DNA of 64,000 nucleotides from Molossus alvarezi (GCA_037176705.1 CM073899.1:5084001-5148000); one strand, 5' to 3'. Shown: positions 33,823 to 46,799, numbered from the stretch's first letter. The notes: generated by a model from the letters alone, not told the origin. Made by a program: numbers and translations.

Positions 33823-34552
33823 AGGCCTGGCCCCCGCAGCACACGGCTCCCCCACTGCAGGCCCGGCCCCTGCAGCACACGCCCCCCCCCCCCCCACTGC
33901 AGGCCCGGCCCCCGCAGCACATGGCTCCCCCACTGCAGGCCCGGCCCCCGCAGCACACGGCTCCCTCACTGCAGGCCCGGCCCCCGCAGCACACGGTCCC
34001 CCCCACTGCAGGCCTGGCCCCCAGCAGCACACGGCCTCCCCCTCTGCAGGCCGGCCCCCGCAGCACACGACCTCCCCCTCTGCAGGCCTGGCCCCCAGCA
34101 GCACACGGCCCCCCCCACTGCAGGCCTGGCCCCCAGCAACACACGGCCCCGGCAGCACACGGCCTCCCCCACTGCAGGCCTGGCCCCCAGCAGCACACAG
34201 TCCCCCACTGCAGGCCCAGCCCCAGCAGCACACAGTCCCCCACTGCAGGCCCAGCCCCAGCAGCACACAGTCCCCCACTGCAGGCCCGGCCCCAGCAGCA
34301 CACAGTCCCCCACTGCAGGCCTGGCCCCCAGCAGCACACGGCCTCCCCCACTGCAGGCCCGGCCCCAGCAGCACACAGTCCCCCACTGCAGGCCCAGCCC
34401 CAGCAGCACACAGTCCCCCACTGCAGGCCCGGCCCCAGCAGCACACAGTCCCCCACTGCAGGCCCAGCCCCAGCAGCACACAGTCCCCCACTGCAGGCCC
34501 GGCCCCCGCAGCACACGGCCTCCCCCACTGCAGGCCCGGCCCCCAGCAGCAC
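33823..34552 (+). repeat. GC-rich minisatellite, 34-38-bp unit, about 21 copies
   Basis: The unit is CCCCCACTGCAGGCCC followed by GGCCCCAGCAGCACACAGT (35 bp in the commonest form). Variants have GGCCCCCGCAGCACACGGC or TGGCCCCCAGCAGCAC. Copies 34199-34320 and 34365-34500 are nearly identical to one another, while the 5' copies differ in length. A C14 run lies near 33886-33899. Each unit carries a PstI-like CTGCAG. Frames up to 293 codons (Gly/Cys-rich on -, Pro/His/Ala-rich on +) are repeat artefacts. Confidence 0.96.
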
Positions 34553-36324
34553 ACTGCCCCTGAGTGGGCCCTCGGTGAGCAACTCTCCGAACGAGTCTGG
34601 AAGCATGGACCCCTAAGTCATTGAATCAGGACTGCTCACTGTTCCACCGACTCCACAGGCTTCCACCATGAATGTCCCCCCAAGTCTGCTTACAGTGGGG
34701 CCATTTCAAAGGTCGCCATCAATTATTCTTCTTTGCTTTGAATGTGCACATGGATTTTTGCTTCTTTCAGGCCTGTTTGCTTCATACGTTTTTGTGTTTA
34801 TCTCCCTGACTAGGTCGTGAGTCCCGTCCAGCCAGGAACCAGGTCCCCATCTCCTGAGTCCCAGCTCCCCACAGCTCTCTGCAGTCGGGAAGACCGAGCC
34901 GACTCATAGAATCCTGTCTCCACAGGTTAAAAGGAGAGGCTTCCTGGAAGCAGAGTTTACAGACGGAGCCAGGACAAGGTCCTGGAATCATGCATTGTGT
35001 CTTCCTGTACTCACTCTGAATGCTGGTCTCTTGATCACAACATGTGAACCCCTCAATGACGGTCAGAGCAATGACGGTCTCTGCACCCGCCACAAAATAA
35101 AATCAGAGCTTACAGTGGAAAGAGAGCGGTGTCGAGAGCGATGGGGCAGGATTATTCTCCACAGGAGTTCGTTCTTGCAGCATTGGGAATAGCCCGAGAC
35201 AGACTTCCTCATGATTCGCTCATGCCATTTACACTAAACCCAAACCCAGATTTCAGTAAGTACAGATGCTACAAGATACTAGCTCAAGCATTGAAAGAAA
35301 CCTCCAGAAAGCCCTTGAATTAGAGGCCTGTGGCACACATTCATATTTGGCCACGTAAACCACCTTAAAATCCAATTCGTATAATTTGGGTTTCGAGGAG
35401 TAAAAACGCTAGCCACAGTTATTTATAGCACAATGAATGTTGTTAAACATCTCAGGTATGACACTAGCCTTTATGTTATTCCAAATTGCCACCCAGGAAA
35501 GGCAATTTATTTCATAGCCTTTTGAATATAGAAGCCATTTGCAAATACATCTAGTTTACGTAGTAAAACTGCAGAAAATTACACATACAGCATGATAGCT
35601 TTTTTCTACTCTAAGAAAACCACCTAAATGCCTTCAATTTCTGTAAAATGTTTTCCTAAATAATCATAAGCTGTCCAATTTTACAACCATGTGTGATTAT
35701 TTTACGGTTAGTACCTATTTGCTGGTGACTACCGACTTCACGTGGACTGTAAGAAGTACCACGTCCAGTAAGAAAGTCTCAGACTGTGACATCTACCGAA
35801 CTCCCTCAGAGAACAGAGGAAACACCGCGAGAAGGTGAGACAAACCAGCCCTCACGAAATCCCCAGTCAGGAAAGTCTGGGGGAGACAGTACCCACCTCC
35901 ATCTCTAAATGTACCGAAATGCTCTAATTATATGAACCACACTGTGCTGCACAGGTTCCCTCCCAGTTCCTTACACGAGACATGGAAGTCGCTGTGCTCC
36001 GTGATTCTCACCGGAGAGTTCGACCTGATCCTGCTCAGTGTCAGCGCCGGTGTGGACACTGGTCCCTCTCACTGGGCAGGACTGGCCTCTTCAGACTCGA
36101 CCTCCACATTTCTGTCCCGTCATCGTGCAGAGTTGACGAACTGCAATCTCTTCACCGTTGAAACTGCCCTTCCTGGGAACGCCGCAGCCCTTGTACTTTC
36201 TTAGCGCCACCTCACGACTGTGAGCCTGGACGTTGTGGATTCTGAAAGACAGTCCCTCTGGCAGACCAAAAAGTTAACAATGTGAACCAGAACTTATTGG
36301 GTGTGAATGCTGCACCTGCATTAA
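34553..36324. other. Unique DNA, no gene seen
   Basis: No recognisable gene or repeat. AT-rich between 35340 and 35700. Confidence 0.5.
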
Positions 36325-36440
36325 TTTACTCTCAGAACCCTATTTCTACAGATGAGGAAACCAAGAGCCAGAGGCTAATTAAGATGTGGTGGTCACTCAC
36401 ACACAGTTGCTGGGCAGCAGAGCGCAACGGGAAGAGGTGT
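36325..36440 (+). mobile_element. MIR SINE fragment
   Basis: CCTATTTCTACAGATGAGGA then AACCAAGAGCCAGAGGCTAA matches the MIR segment CCATTTTACAGATGAGGAAACTGAGGC. Similarity fades after about 100 bp. Confidence 0.7.
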
Positions 36441-37394
36441 GGCCATCAGAGCATTGCTGGTCACTGGGACTCGGACAGCTTTGTGCCACTGGGTGTTCCC
36501 AGCTCACAGTCCTTAATTCGGGCTGAATCTGTTCATTGACATGAGCAGTGATTTATTTTTGAACTACTTATTTCTCTGTGACCAGATTCATCAGAGCAAC
36601 AGAGTTTCTGCTCCCTGGTCCCCGAAACAATCATTTCAGCCCATATTATTTCCATCAGAAATTTACAAGCAAAAGGTGTAGGCGGGCAGGAGAGGGACGG
36701 GAAAGGACATCCTAGGTCATGAAATAGTTCCACATGATTGGCCTCGCCGGCTCCTCCCTGTGTTCGCAGGCCCAGATGGTGACTGAGCCAGACAGGGACT
36801 GCTCGACCCTCACCACCTGGTCCGAGGAGCCTTGGATTCAGGGTGGAGCAAACGTTTTAATGAAACACATATTCCTCATGTAGCTTCAATGTTATGGTCG
36901 GTTTAAAATGATTGAATTCTGAAACTGTCTGCGGGACTCCAACTGCCAACTGGACAAAAAGACTTTCCTGTAACCAAGAATCTGTCATTTCATGGCTTTA
37001 TAAAAATTCAGTTGTCAACAAATCTCCATCTAAAGCTTCTCTCAGCCATTCCATCGCACTTTTAAATAAATCAGAAGAGCATTCACTTCAGATGAAAAGC
37101 AGATTGAACATGCTATAAATTCCTCCTTTTGTGGCATCTTCCCTAGAGCTGTGTTTATCAATACCACCGAGACGCTGCAAACTTGTGTTGTAGATCAAAA
37201 AGTAGAAGACTTTATGCAGTGGCCACATAAAGCTTTGTTCTCCTTTGTTTGAACTTAAAGGAAAGAACGTTGCGATATTTAAAAAGTAAAATAAAGGAGA
37301 TAGATCAACGGGCTAGTCAATAATTGAAGAGGAGATAATAAGCCAAGTCCTTTCCTCAGGCCTTCCAAAACAAAACAGAAACAAAGAAGAAAAG
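36441..37394. other. Unique DNA, no gene seen
   Basis: No supported feature. Confidence 0.5.
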
Positions 37395-37700
37395 AAAAAC
37401 AATCAAATAAAATTCTGGTTGAATTAAAGATACAAATTCAAAAAATAAAACCATACATAACAGAAGAAACATGGGCACATTATTTTACAATCGAAGTGTG
37501 GAAAGCTAAGTATGACACCAACCTAGAAGCTAAATGGAAAAGAACGGTGTGTTTTACTACAAACAAACAAAAATTTTATGTCACAACAAAGTCAAAAGAC
37601 AAAGAATAAACTAGGGAAAATATCTCCAACATGTGAAAAATACATGGAATCAAGTCCTTTTTTTTGAGATCCCAAGAGTACAATGGGCAGAAACAGGTTG
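37395..37700 (+). mobile_element. Old LINE-1 ORF2 fragment
   Basis: GAATTAAAGATACAAATTCA, AAAAATAAAACCATACATAA, GAAGAAACATGGGCACATTA and AACAAAGTCAAAAGACAAAG appear in the order found in the distal ORF2 of ancient LINE-1 families. There the region encodes the LEEN.G motif and the segment preceding the C-terminal domain. Stops and indels are frequent and no reading frame survives. Confidence 0.7.
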
Positions 37701-38104
37701 GGGAGGTAGACATTTATATTATACTCAATACCCTTCTGAGACACATGGAACTTCACCCTCACAGTCAGAAGGAAGGAGACCGAGTAGTGGATGAGGTGAG
37801 AGACCCGCACAGAGGAAGTTTTCCATGCATATCAATGTTAGTCTGATACCCGTAGCCACCTGGTAACTAAGAGGCCACCATGGTCTCCAGGTGCCACCAC
37901 ATCTGAATCCCTTCAAACAGCCCTGAGATCCGGGACTACTGACATCAGAATTTGTCAGGCGTTTAAACTGAGCACCAACGGCACTGACATCACCTGCTGG
38001 GAAAAGTTCACGTCATCAAGACGAGCCACCATGAACTCCTGCAATTAGGGTTTACACAGTGAAAACGATACTTCCCACAGGATGGTGTGTAGTGTTTTTT
38101 AAAA

Positions 38105-38313
38105 AAATGTTTCTTAATTGACTTTTAAGAGAGAGAGGAAGGAGAGGGAGAAAGAGAAACATTGATGAGAGAGAAACATCCATCAGCTGCCTCCTGCACG
38201 CCCCCTACTGGGAAGGGGGCCAGTAACCTGGGTATGTGCCCCACCCAGAATCAAACTGGCCTCCCTTGGTGCACAGGAAAACACTAAACCAAGTGAGCCA
38301 CGCAAGCTAGGGC
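38105..38313 (-). mobile_element. VES-type SINE, antisense, tail type A
   Basis: On + it runs from GACTTTTAAGAGAGAGAGGA through AGAGAAACATCCATCAGCTG and CAGAATCAAACTGGCC to AAGTGAGCCACGCAAGCTAG and GGC, the reverse complement of the SINE from tail to head. The body and both boxes are recognisable. No convincing target-site duplication is visible. Confidence 0.9.
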
Positions 38314-40177
38314 TGTGTTTCATGTTTTTGTTTGTTTGTTTGGTTTTTACTTTGCTAGAAATTAATCTCAGCTCACATTTCTCTGAAAAATGATCAGCTT
38401 CTAAACATTACAATCAACACTGCAGAGGCAACAAGATCAGTTTTCAGAATGACCCACAGAATGTGTAAGCTCAGGTCACAGTCCAGGTGTGTAGACAAGG
38501 TGTGACCGTCACCAAGTCTGTCATGAGGACGGAGAAAGAGATCAGCAACAGGAAAGCAACCACTCTCTTCTTTTAAAATCTTCTCCTCGTTCACTTACTT
38601 GTCTGACAAACATGCAGCATCATGTTTTAAAACAAATAACAAATGTTTGTGAATTTATAAAAACTTTTACAAGGTATAAATATCACTGTGCTTCTTGATG
38701 CATATGTAACACAGTGGGTTTATTTTAAAAGTGTAATTATATGAAACCAATACTACCTTGGAAAATCCAGGGTCAGACATGAGGCAACATTTATTTCTCG
38801 TAGGGCTAAGTAAGCATGCACTCCAATTCCTGACTTCACCCAGGGCGTCTCTTGCACAGACAGATGTAAAGTGGACTGAGGGGATGGCAGAGGGCGGACT
38901 TAGCCACATTCACACCCAACCTGATCGGAAAGGCCTGTGTTATAACACCGCTACACCAGCACATTTTGGTTACACTGAAACAAACTCCGAACTAATGTGA
39001 GTTTCTTCTTCTATTTTTTTTCCCTCCTCTTCTAAAATGCATCCCAATGATGAGGATCCAGGCTCTAATTCTTTTCTCAAAGGAATGATACTGTCTTTTG
39101 CAAAAGCACCTTATCACATTGATTTAGAAACTTCTGAATCCAATTTACATCTCAAAAGTGGACCTCTGTATTCAGTAGGAGGTCATAGTATCAAAACAAA
39201 CCCCCCAATGAGAAATCTGATATATTTTTCCAGCTAATATCCAAATGGCAGGTAAAACTCTCTTTCCAACAAGAACATTTAGATTAAAAGCTACAATAGC
39301 CCATCTCTTGATATGGAAGCTGATCCAATGTGAAATTTTGGTTGGAATGGTTTTTCCAATCTGTTGAAAGTGTCTAACATTGTAACAGATACTTCCCTTG
39401 AACTCTTGCCCAGAATGAGGTTGTTAAAAGAAAAATGATAGGGAAGTAATGCTGACTTTGGATATTTTTCTTGGAGACTATACAACATATTGACAATGTT
39501 TTTTCCCAAGGACCAACAGGTAACATTAACACCAGGCCAAAGCTATCGAATGATGCAGGCTCGGTCCAATCACATGTTTGAACTGACTTGTTAAATAGCT
39601 CATGGCTGCTTGTTTTGTGTTCATGCTTAGAGTCCCAATGTAGACTAACACACTACCCAATTTTCATCATTCACCAGTAATTTACTAATAAGTAGAAACA
39701 CCACCAGGAACTTTGATAGGAGATGAGCAGACCTCATTCCCGTTGTGTAATCCACCCTATCCCAGCCTTTTTCAGCTGTCGGATATGACTCCGTGACAGG
39801 ACAGGAAAAAGTCATTTGGGGGCTGCCCTTGGTCATAGAGGTACCCGAGATTAAGGTTGCTCTAGATTCACTCACTTCAGTTTCCCAGACTGATGGGTCC
39901 AGTCTAATTAGAGACATTTGCCTTCCTTTCGAGTTGGCCGTATGAGTCACTTCAACTGGATTAGGACTCACTGTCATCATGGGACAGTCTTCTAACGCAT
40001 AGCATGTTCAAGTCCCAGGTGGTGGGCTTGCCACAGACACACACAGACATGCTCTGAGAAGTTACTGGGAGTGGTTTTTCAAAGTACAATCTCAGCCGTG
40101 TGACTAGAAAAATTCCCTTTTTTTGTCAAGGGCTGGAGAGAGATCTCAAACTACATGCTCTAATACTGTAGGAGAGA
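38314..40177. other. Unique DNA, no gene seen
   Basis: AT-rich, with short open frames on both strands up to 111 codons and none recognisable. Confidence 0.5.
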
Positions 40178-40390
40178 AGAGAACCACAATTTATTGATAA
40201 TCAGACATTTATGTGGGTCAGTTCACATAATCCCCCAAACAGTCTTATGTAGTGGTGTTTCCACAGCAATTCTGCACAAGAAAAGATGGAGGACTAGAGA
40301 GGTAAACAGCTTGCCTGAGTAGTTCTGGGACTCAAACACAGGTCTGTGTTGGTAAAAAGCCTGTTTTATTGTCATTAAGCCACATGGCCT
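40178..40390 (+). mobile_element. MIR SINE
   Basis: TCAGTTCACATAATCCCCCA, CTTATGTAGTGGTGTTTCCA, GGAGGACTAGAGAGGTAAAC, AGCTTGCCTGAGTAGTTCTG and CAAACACAGGTCTGTG follow the MIR consensus in order. The copy is old, with no target-site duplication left. Confidence 0.85.
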
Positions 40391-40667
40391 GAAAATTAAA
40401 CAGCAGGTACAAATGTACATATCTTGGAACCATTCCCCAAGAGCTGATGAAGCACAGGTAATAAAGAGTGCCCTGTCTTATGTACTCTCTGGGCAAGGGA
40501 TAGCACACACAGGAGGAGGAAATTCTTAAGTTGGTCATACAGGAGAAAGTATCATGGCGGTGTGTATGCTAGAAATAGAATAGAGTTGGCTAAGGGATGA
40601 AGTTTTCACTCTGGGTTCGATGGAATGAGCCCACAAACGTGTGCATGTTGGTTAAAAATTTCCATTG

Positions 40668-40910
40668 TAGCCCTGGCCAGTTTGGCTCAGTAGTTAGAGC
40701 ATCAGCCCGTGGATGGGGGAGGCCCAGGTTCAGTTCCTGCTAAGGGCACGTGTCTCGGTTGCAGTTTGTCCCGGCCCCGGTTGGGGTTGTTTGGGTGGCG
40801 ACCGCTTGATGTGTCTCTGACATCGATGTTTCTCTCTCTTTCTTCCTCCCTCTCTTCCTCCTGCTCTATCTGAAGATAAATGCAAAAATGTCCTCGGGTG
40901 AGGATTAAAA
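40668..40910 (+). mobile_element. VES-type SINE, tail type B
   Basis: Head GCCCTGGCCAGTTTGGCTCAG, A box region CTCAGTAGTTAGAGC, B box CAGGTTCAGTTCC and tail GTCCTCGGGTGAGGATT. The flanks AAAAATTTCCATTG (40654-40667) and AAAATTTTCCATTG (40911-40924) agree at 13 of 14 positions. It lies just upstream of the 5.2-kb LINE-1. Confidence 0.95.
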
Positions 40911-42054
40911 AAAATTTTCCATTGAACACAGGTCAGGAAAGTTCTGCAGTAAGAATGAATGTTTTTGCAAGAGGTGAGCTCAGAGGAGAAAAAACGGCGG
41001 GGGAGTGAATGGAGCTACACAGACCATCTCCCAGGACCAAAATGGATTTACAACAAAAATAAAGACAAATCTTCAGGAAGGGGCAACTGAAAGGCTGCTT
41101 GGAGGACCACATAACCAGGAACACTGACTCAATCCTGGTAGGCTTGCGAGGACGCAAGAGGGGGCCCGGAGCCCACGGTCCGCAGTGGCCTGGGCGGGGA
41201 CCAGCAGACTCCTCTGGGACCAGAGGGTTTGGGGGGAAGCTGCTGCCACCTGGGCTGCGTCCGGCGACTGTGGCTGAGTCCTGTGAACTTGGCTGGGTGC
41301 TACGCCCTCGGCTGGTGCCTCAGACTCAGCCGCCCTTGGCTGGGAGCAGCGCCCTCGGGTTAAAAGTCCCAGGTGGCTCCAGGGGGCAGAGCCCGGACAG
41401 ATGCTAAATTGGCAGCAGCCACTCACCTTGGGCTCCGGCAGAGGGAAGGCAGACTGGACTGGAACTGTGTGGGGACACTCAGGATTTGGAGGGTGCTCAG
41501 AGTTTTTGCTGAGTGCAGCCATGCAGGACTGTGGTCATCTTACTCCTTCCCAGGGCCCTGGGGAGAGGCAGCAGCCCCTCCCTCGGAGATTCAACCCCAC
41601 CTGGTGACCATTGACATGCTAATTGAGGCCCATTAACAACCAGCATCTAACCCACACTCCAGAAATCCTATTACACTGAGCACCAGAGGGAGTTTTTCAG
41701 GCAACACAGAAACCAAGGTTCTTCAGGTGAACTCTACTAATAGCCTCTGGGCAAAAAAAAAAAGCTAGAGGATAACTACCATTCCCTGGGCTAGCAACTC
41801 TAACCAGGAAAGTTAAGACTTGACAGTGGTGTTTAAAGTGGGTCCTCACTGCCTCATCCAAACCCAAGAGAGGGAGTCACAAATAGCAGAACACCAACAC
41901 CCACAGGAAAAATTTGGCAGACTCCAAAGCCCACTGTGATAGCCAAAATGGTGAAAAGCAGAAACAAAAGCCAAATGAAAGAACAAGAGACCTCTACCGA
42001 AGATGAGATAAATGAGTGGAGTTAGGCAAGTTAACATAACTAGAATTCAGAGCC

Positions 42055-42800
42055 ATGATCTTGAGGAAGCTCAACAGCATGAGTAAGGACATAGAGATGC
42101 TGAAAATAAGCCAATTGGAAATTAAAAACCACCAAGAAGAGATAAAAAATGACATATCAGAAATGAAAAACACATTAGAAGGTCTAACCAGCAAGGAAGA
42201 GAAAGCTGAGGACTGGATAAGTGAATTAGAAGACAGGGTGGAAAAAATCAACCAATCAGAAAACCAAAAGGAAAAAATGATTAAAAAACAGGAAGACAGT
42301 TAAAGAGAACTGTGGGACAACTGGAAACATAATAATATTCGCATTATAAGAGTCCCCAAAGAAGAAGAAAATGAGCAAGGGTTAGAGAATATATTCAAAG
42401 AAATAGTGACAGAAAATTTTCCTAATTTGGTGAAGAAAGAAGGCATTGAAGTTCAAAAGCACAGAGCACCCCAAGTAAGAAGAACCCAAACAGGCCCACA
42501 CCAAGACCCATAGTAATCAAAGTGCCACAAAGTAAAGACAAAGAGAGAATCCTAAAAGCAGCAACAGATAAGCAACAGGTTACCTAGAAAGGAACCTCCA
42601 TAAGGCTCTCAACGGACTTCTCACAAGAAACACTACAGGCCAGAAGGGAATGGCATGAAGTAATCAAGGTCATGAAAAACAAGGATCTGAATCCAAGACT
42701 TCTTTACCCGACAAGGCTATCATTCAAAATAGAAGGTCAGATAGACAGATTCCCAGACAATGTAAGGGAATACATTAGCAACAAATGAGCACTGCAAGAA
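42055..42800 (+). pseudogene. LINE-1 ORF1 pseudogene
   Basis: ORF1p is the RNA-binding chaperone that coats LINE-1 RNA as a trimer. The first 82 codons from 42055 form a coiled coil (EEIKNDISEMKNTLEGL; EDWISELEDRVEKI) and end in a stop at 42301. Further reading frames then encode remnants of the RRM region (ENFPNLVKKEGIEVQKH) and the C-terminal domain (LNPRLLYPTRLSFKI), broken by stops and shifts. The apparent Met at 42055 is probably internal, because the N-terminal part of ORF1p upstream is not recognisable. Confidence 0.9.
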
Positions 42801-42866
42801 ATGTTAAAAGGACTGCTGTAATTAGCAGGAGAAATGGGAAGAAAAATAGAACCACACTAAACAAAA

Positions 42867-45800
42867 ATGGCAATAATTATGTATATATCAATAATCACCT
42901 TAAATGTAAATGGATTAAATGCTCCCATAAAAAGACACAGAGTAGCTGATTGCATAAGAAAGCATGACTCATCTATATGTTGTTTACAAGAGACCCACCT
43001 CACAACAAAAGACTCACATAGATTGAAAGTGAAGGGATGGAAAAAAATCTTCCAAGCAAATGGAAAGGAAAAAAAAGCTGGGGTAGCAATACTCATATCT
43101 GATACAGTGCATTTCAAAATGAAGGCCTTAATTAGAGACAAAGAAGGCCACTACATAATATTGAAAGGATCTATCCAACAGGAAGATATAACCTTGATAA
43201 ACATATATGCACCCAATATAGGAGCACCAACATATATTAAAAATCTTCTGCAGAATTTCAAAAAAGAAATCTATAGCAATACAATCATAGCACGGGACTT
43301 CAACACCCTGCTGACATCACTGGATAGATCCTCTAGACAAAAAATTAGCAAGGAAACAGAACTCTAAATGAAGCACTAGACCAAATGGATTTAATAGATA
43401 TCTACAGAGAATTACACCCCAAAACTACAGAATTCACATTCTTCTCAAGTGCACATGGGACATTCTCAAAGACAGACCATATGTTAGGGAACAAACTAAG
43501 TCTCTACAAGTTCAAGAAAACTGAAATCCTATCAAGCATCTTCTCAGATCACAATGGCATGAAACTAGAAATCAATTGCAAGAACAACATACAAAGACAT
43601 TTGAATACATGGAAGCTAAATGGCATGTTATTGAACAATGAATTGGTCACTGAGGAGATCAAGGAAGAAATCAAAAACTTCCTGGAAACCAATGCAAAAG
43701 AAGACACAACAACACAAAATCATGCAAAAGAAGACACAACAACACAAAATCAAAAAAAAGCAGTTCTGAGAGGGAAGTTCATAGCACTACAGGCCTACTT
43801 CAAAAAACAGGAAAAATCTCTAATAGACTATCTAACCTCCCAACTTAAACACTAGAGAACAAACAAAAAGAAAACCCCAGAGCAAGTATAAGGAAGGAAA
43901 TAGTAAAGATCAGAGCAGAAATAAATGACATAGAGACCAAAAAAACAATTCAAGGTATCAATGAAACAAAGAGCTGGTTTTTCATAAAGATAAGAAAGAT
44001 TGATGGACCCTTAGGTCGACTCACCAAGAAACAAAGAGAGAGAACCCAAATACACAAAATCAGAAACGAAAGAGGAGAAGTAACAACTGATACCACAGAA
44101 ATACAAAAGATCGTTGAAAATAACAACTACTATGAACAATTATACGGCAACAAATTCGACAATCTAAGTGAAATGGACAAATTTCTAGAAACACATAGTC
44201 TCCCAAAACTGGACCAGGAAGAGATAAAAAACTTGAACAGACCAATAACAGCAGAAGTAATTGAAGATGTAATCAAGATTCTCCCAGCAAACAAAAGCCC
44301 AGGCCCGGATGGCTTCACGGAGGAGTTTTACCGAACATTCAAAGAAGAACTAATACCAATTCTCCTCAAACTATTTCAAAAAATTCAAGAAGAAGGAAGA
44401 CTTCCAAACTTGTTTTATGAAGCCAGCATAATTCTAATTTCAAAACCAGAAAAAGACACTGCAAAGAAAGAAAACTACAGGCCAATATCGCTGATGAACA
44501 CAGATGCCAAAATCCTGAACAAATACTAGCAAATCAGATCCCGCAATACACCAAAAAAATTATCCACCATGACTAAGTGGGATTCATCCCAGGGATGCAA
44601 GGCTGGTACAATATTCGCAAATCAATAACCGTGATACAACACATAAATAAAATGAAGAATAAAAACCACATGATCATATCAATAGATGCTGAAAAAGCCT
44701 TTGACAAAATCCAGCATCCATTTCTGATAAAAACGCTCAGCAATGGTGGAATAGAGGGATCATATCTCGACATAATAAAGGCCATATATGAAAGACCTAC
44801 AGCCAACATCATACTCAATGGGCAAAAACCAAAAGCATTTCCCTTAAGAACAGGAACAAGGCAAGGATACCCACTTTCGCCACTCTTATTTAACATAGTA
44901 CTGGAAGTCTTAGCCACAACAATCAGACAGGAAGAAAAAATAAAAGGGATCCAAATTGGAAAGGAGGTAGTGAAACTGTCATTATTTGCAGATGACATGA
45001 TACTATACATAGAACACCCCAAAGACTCCATCAAAAATTTACTAGACTTAATAAATGCATTTGGAAAAGTAGCAGGATACAAAATAAATTCAAGAAATTG
45101 ATGGCATTCTTATACACCAATGATGAACTCACAGAAAGAGAAACTAAGAAAACAATCCCATTTACCATTGCGGCAAAAAAATTAAGATACCTAGGAATAA
45201 ACTTAACCAAAGAAATAAAGGACCTATTCACAGAAAACTATAGGTCATTGAAAAAAGAAATAGAGGAAGATATAAAAAAGTGGAAGCACATACCCTGTTC
45301 ATGGATTGGGAGAATTAACATCATTAAAATGTCCATATTACCCAAAGCAATCTATAGATTCAACGCAATCCCCATCAAAATACCAACGGCATACTTCACA
45401 GAATTAGAACAAGTACTTCAAAAGTTCATATGGAACCAAAAAAGACCTCGAATAGCCACAGCAATCTTGAAAAAGAAGAATAAAGTTAGAGGGATCACAT
45501 TACCAGATTTCAGGTTATACTACAAAGCCACCATAATCAAAACAGCCTGGTACTGGCACAAGAACAGGCATATAGACCAGTGGAACAGAACAGAGAACCC
45601 AGAAATGGACCCAAGGCAATATGCTCAATTAATATTTGACAAAGGGGGCAAGAGCATACAGTGGAGTAAGGACAGCCTCCTTAAAAAATTGTGCTAGGAA
45701 AATTGAACAGCTACATGCAGAAAAATGAAACTAGACCATCAAATTACACCCTACACAAGAATGAACTCAAAATGGATAAAAGACTTAAATGTGACTCATG

Positions 45801-45931
45801 AATCCATAAAAATTCTAGAAGAAACTGTAGGCAACAAAATTTCAGACATCATAAACAGCAGATTTTTCACTGATACAAGCCAAACAGAGAAAGACAAGTA
45901 TCATATGATCTCACTTATTTGTGGAATATAA
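42867..45931 (+). pseudogene. LINE-1 ORF2 pseudogene (endonuclease-reverse transcriptase)
   Basis: ORF2p nicks target DNA and reverse-transcribes LINE-1 RNA. The endonuclease begins with ISIITLNVNGLN at 42882 and includes LQETHL. It also includes ARDFNTLL, where families normally have GDFNTPLS, and [10 protein letters not shown]. The reverse transcriptase includes [24 protein letters not shown] and the catalytic FADD at 44985-44996, with both Asp kept. The reading frame is split into at least five pieces (42867-43367, 43385-43855, about 43870-44529, 44577-45101, 45098-45697 then 45725-45931). A 30-bp tandem duplication lies at about 43690-43750. After HESIKILEETVGNKISDI the sequence jumps to EKDKYHMISLICGI, so the Cys-rich C-terminal domain is deleted. 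The protein could not function. Confidence 0.95.
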
Positions 45932-46204
45932 TGAACATAACAGTCTGAGGAATGGGGTAGTCCCAGAGACGTGGAAGTGGTGTACAGACTGACAATCCCC
46001 AGAAGAGGGGGTGGTGAGGGAGAGATAAACCACAGAACTTATATGCATGTATGCATGAAGAGTGGACATGGACAACAAAGCTGGGGACAGGGCAGGGAGG
46101 GAAGGGGAGGGGAGAATCAGTGGGGGGAAAAGGAGAAACTTCTGTAACAAAAATTAATTAATAAAAAGTAAATTAATTTAAAAAAAAAAAGAAGTGAGCT
46201 CACA

Positions 46205-46425
46205 GTTCATGGCTTCCTCAGACCTGCCCTGTTATTGCACAGTCTCTCCCTACATCCTCTCCTCTCCTGAGAAGGACATTCCAGTGGGCCCACCCTCATC
46301 ACATATGGTATTTGATTAGACCACATTCGCAAAGACCCTGTTTCCAAACATGTTCATGTTAACAGACACCAGGGGTTAGTGCTTCAACGTATCTTACTGG
46401 GAAACAGTTCAACCCATAACAAAGT
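46205..46425. repeat. Ancient interspersed repeat, family not assigned
   Basis: Shares its block order with 18903-19125: CTCCTCTCCTGAGAAGGACA, GGGCCCACCCTCATCACA, AGACCCTGTTTCCAAAC, AGGGGTTAGTGCTTCAACGT and CAACCCATAACAAAG. The 5.2-kb LINE-1 inserted at or next to its start. Confidence 0.5.
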
Positions 46426-46799
46426 ATATTTCTAACACGAAGGAAATGCACCCATAGCTCCTCACAGTCCCCCTGTTGCATGGGCACTCTAATGTGCAGA
46501 GTACCTTAGCTATCTGAGTGTCAATTACATGTACATTATTAATTAGCACATTTGGTTCTAAAGTAAAATTAATGTATCATCATTCGTGACTACTAATCAA
46601 CAAACAGGAAATCATACTCTTCTGACTACATTTACTAATACATTCAAATGCATGAGAGGTAGTGTTTTTCAGAATATGACTGAATTCTTGGAATACACTT
46701 GTGACTATAGATGCACCATTTATGTTATTGGAGTGTGAAGCAATATAATATGATTTCCAGTAGATTTCAATTGCTTTTGAACTTTTGTTTATTTATTTA

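Larger units (their letters stand above)
40986..46188 (+). mobile_element. LINE-1, near full length (5.2 kb), inactive
   Basis: The flanks AAGAGGTGAGCTCAGAG (40969-40985) and AAGAAGTGAGCTCACAG (46189-46205) match at 15 of 17 positions and mark one insertion. Inside, in order, are a GC-rich 5' UTR (40986-42054), an ORF1 relic (42055-42800), an ORF2 relic (42867-45931) and a 3' UTR. The 3' UTR contains the purine-rich GGGCAGGGAGGGAAGGGGAG tract (46089-46108), and the element ends in an A-rich tail. Intact mammalian LINE-1s are usually above 6 kb; the shortfall is explained largely by an internal deletion in the last part of ORF2. Stops and frameshifts occur in both ORFs. Confidence 0.95.

Noticed and set aside
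33725..34624. Gly/Cys-rich (293 codons, -) and Pro/His-rich (271 codons, +) frames
   Set aside because: They lie in the 35-bp minisatellite. There is no conserved unit in a single frame, since unit lengths of 34-38 bp shift it repeatedly.
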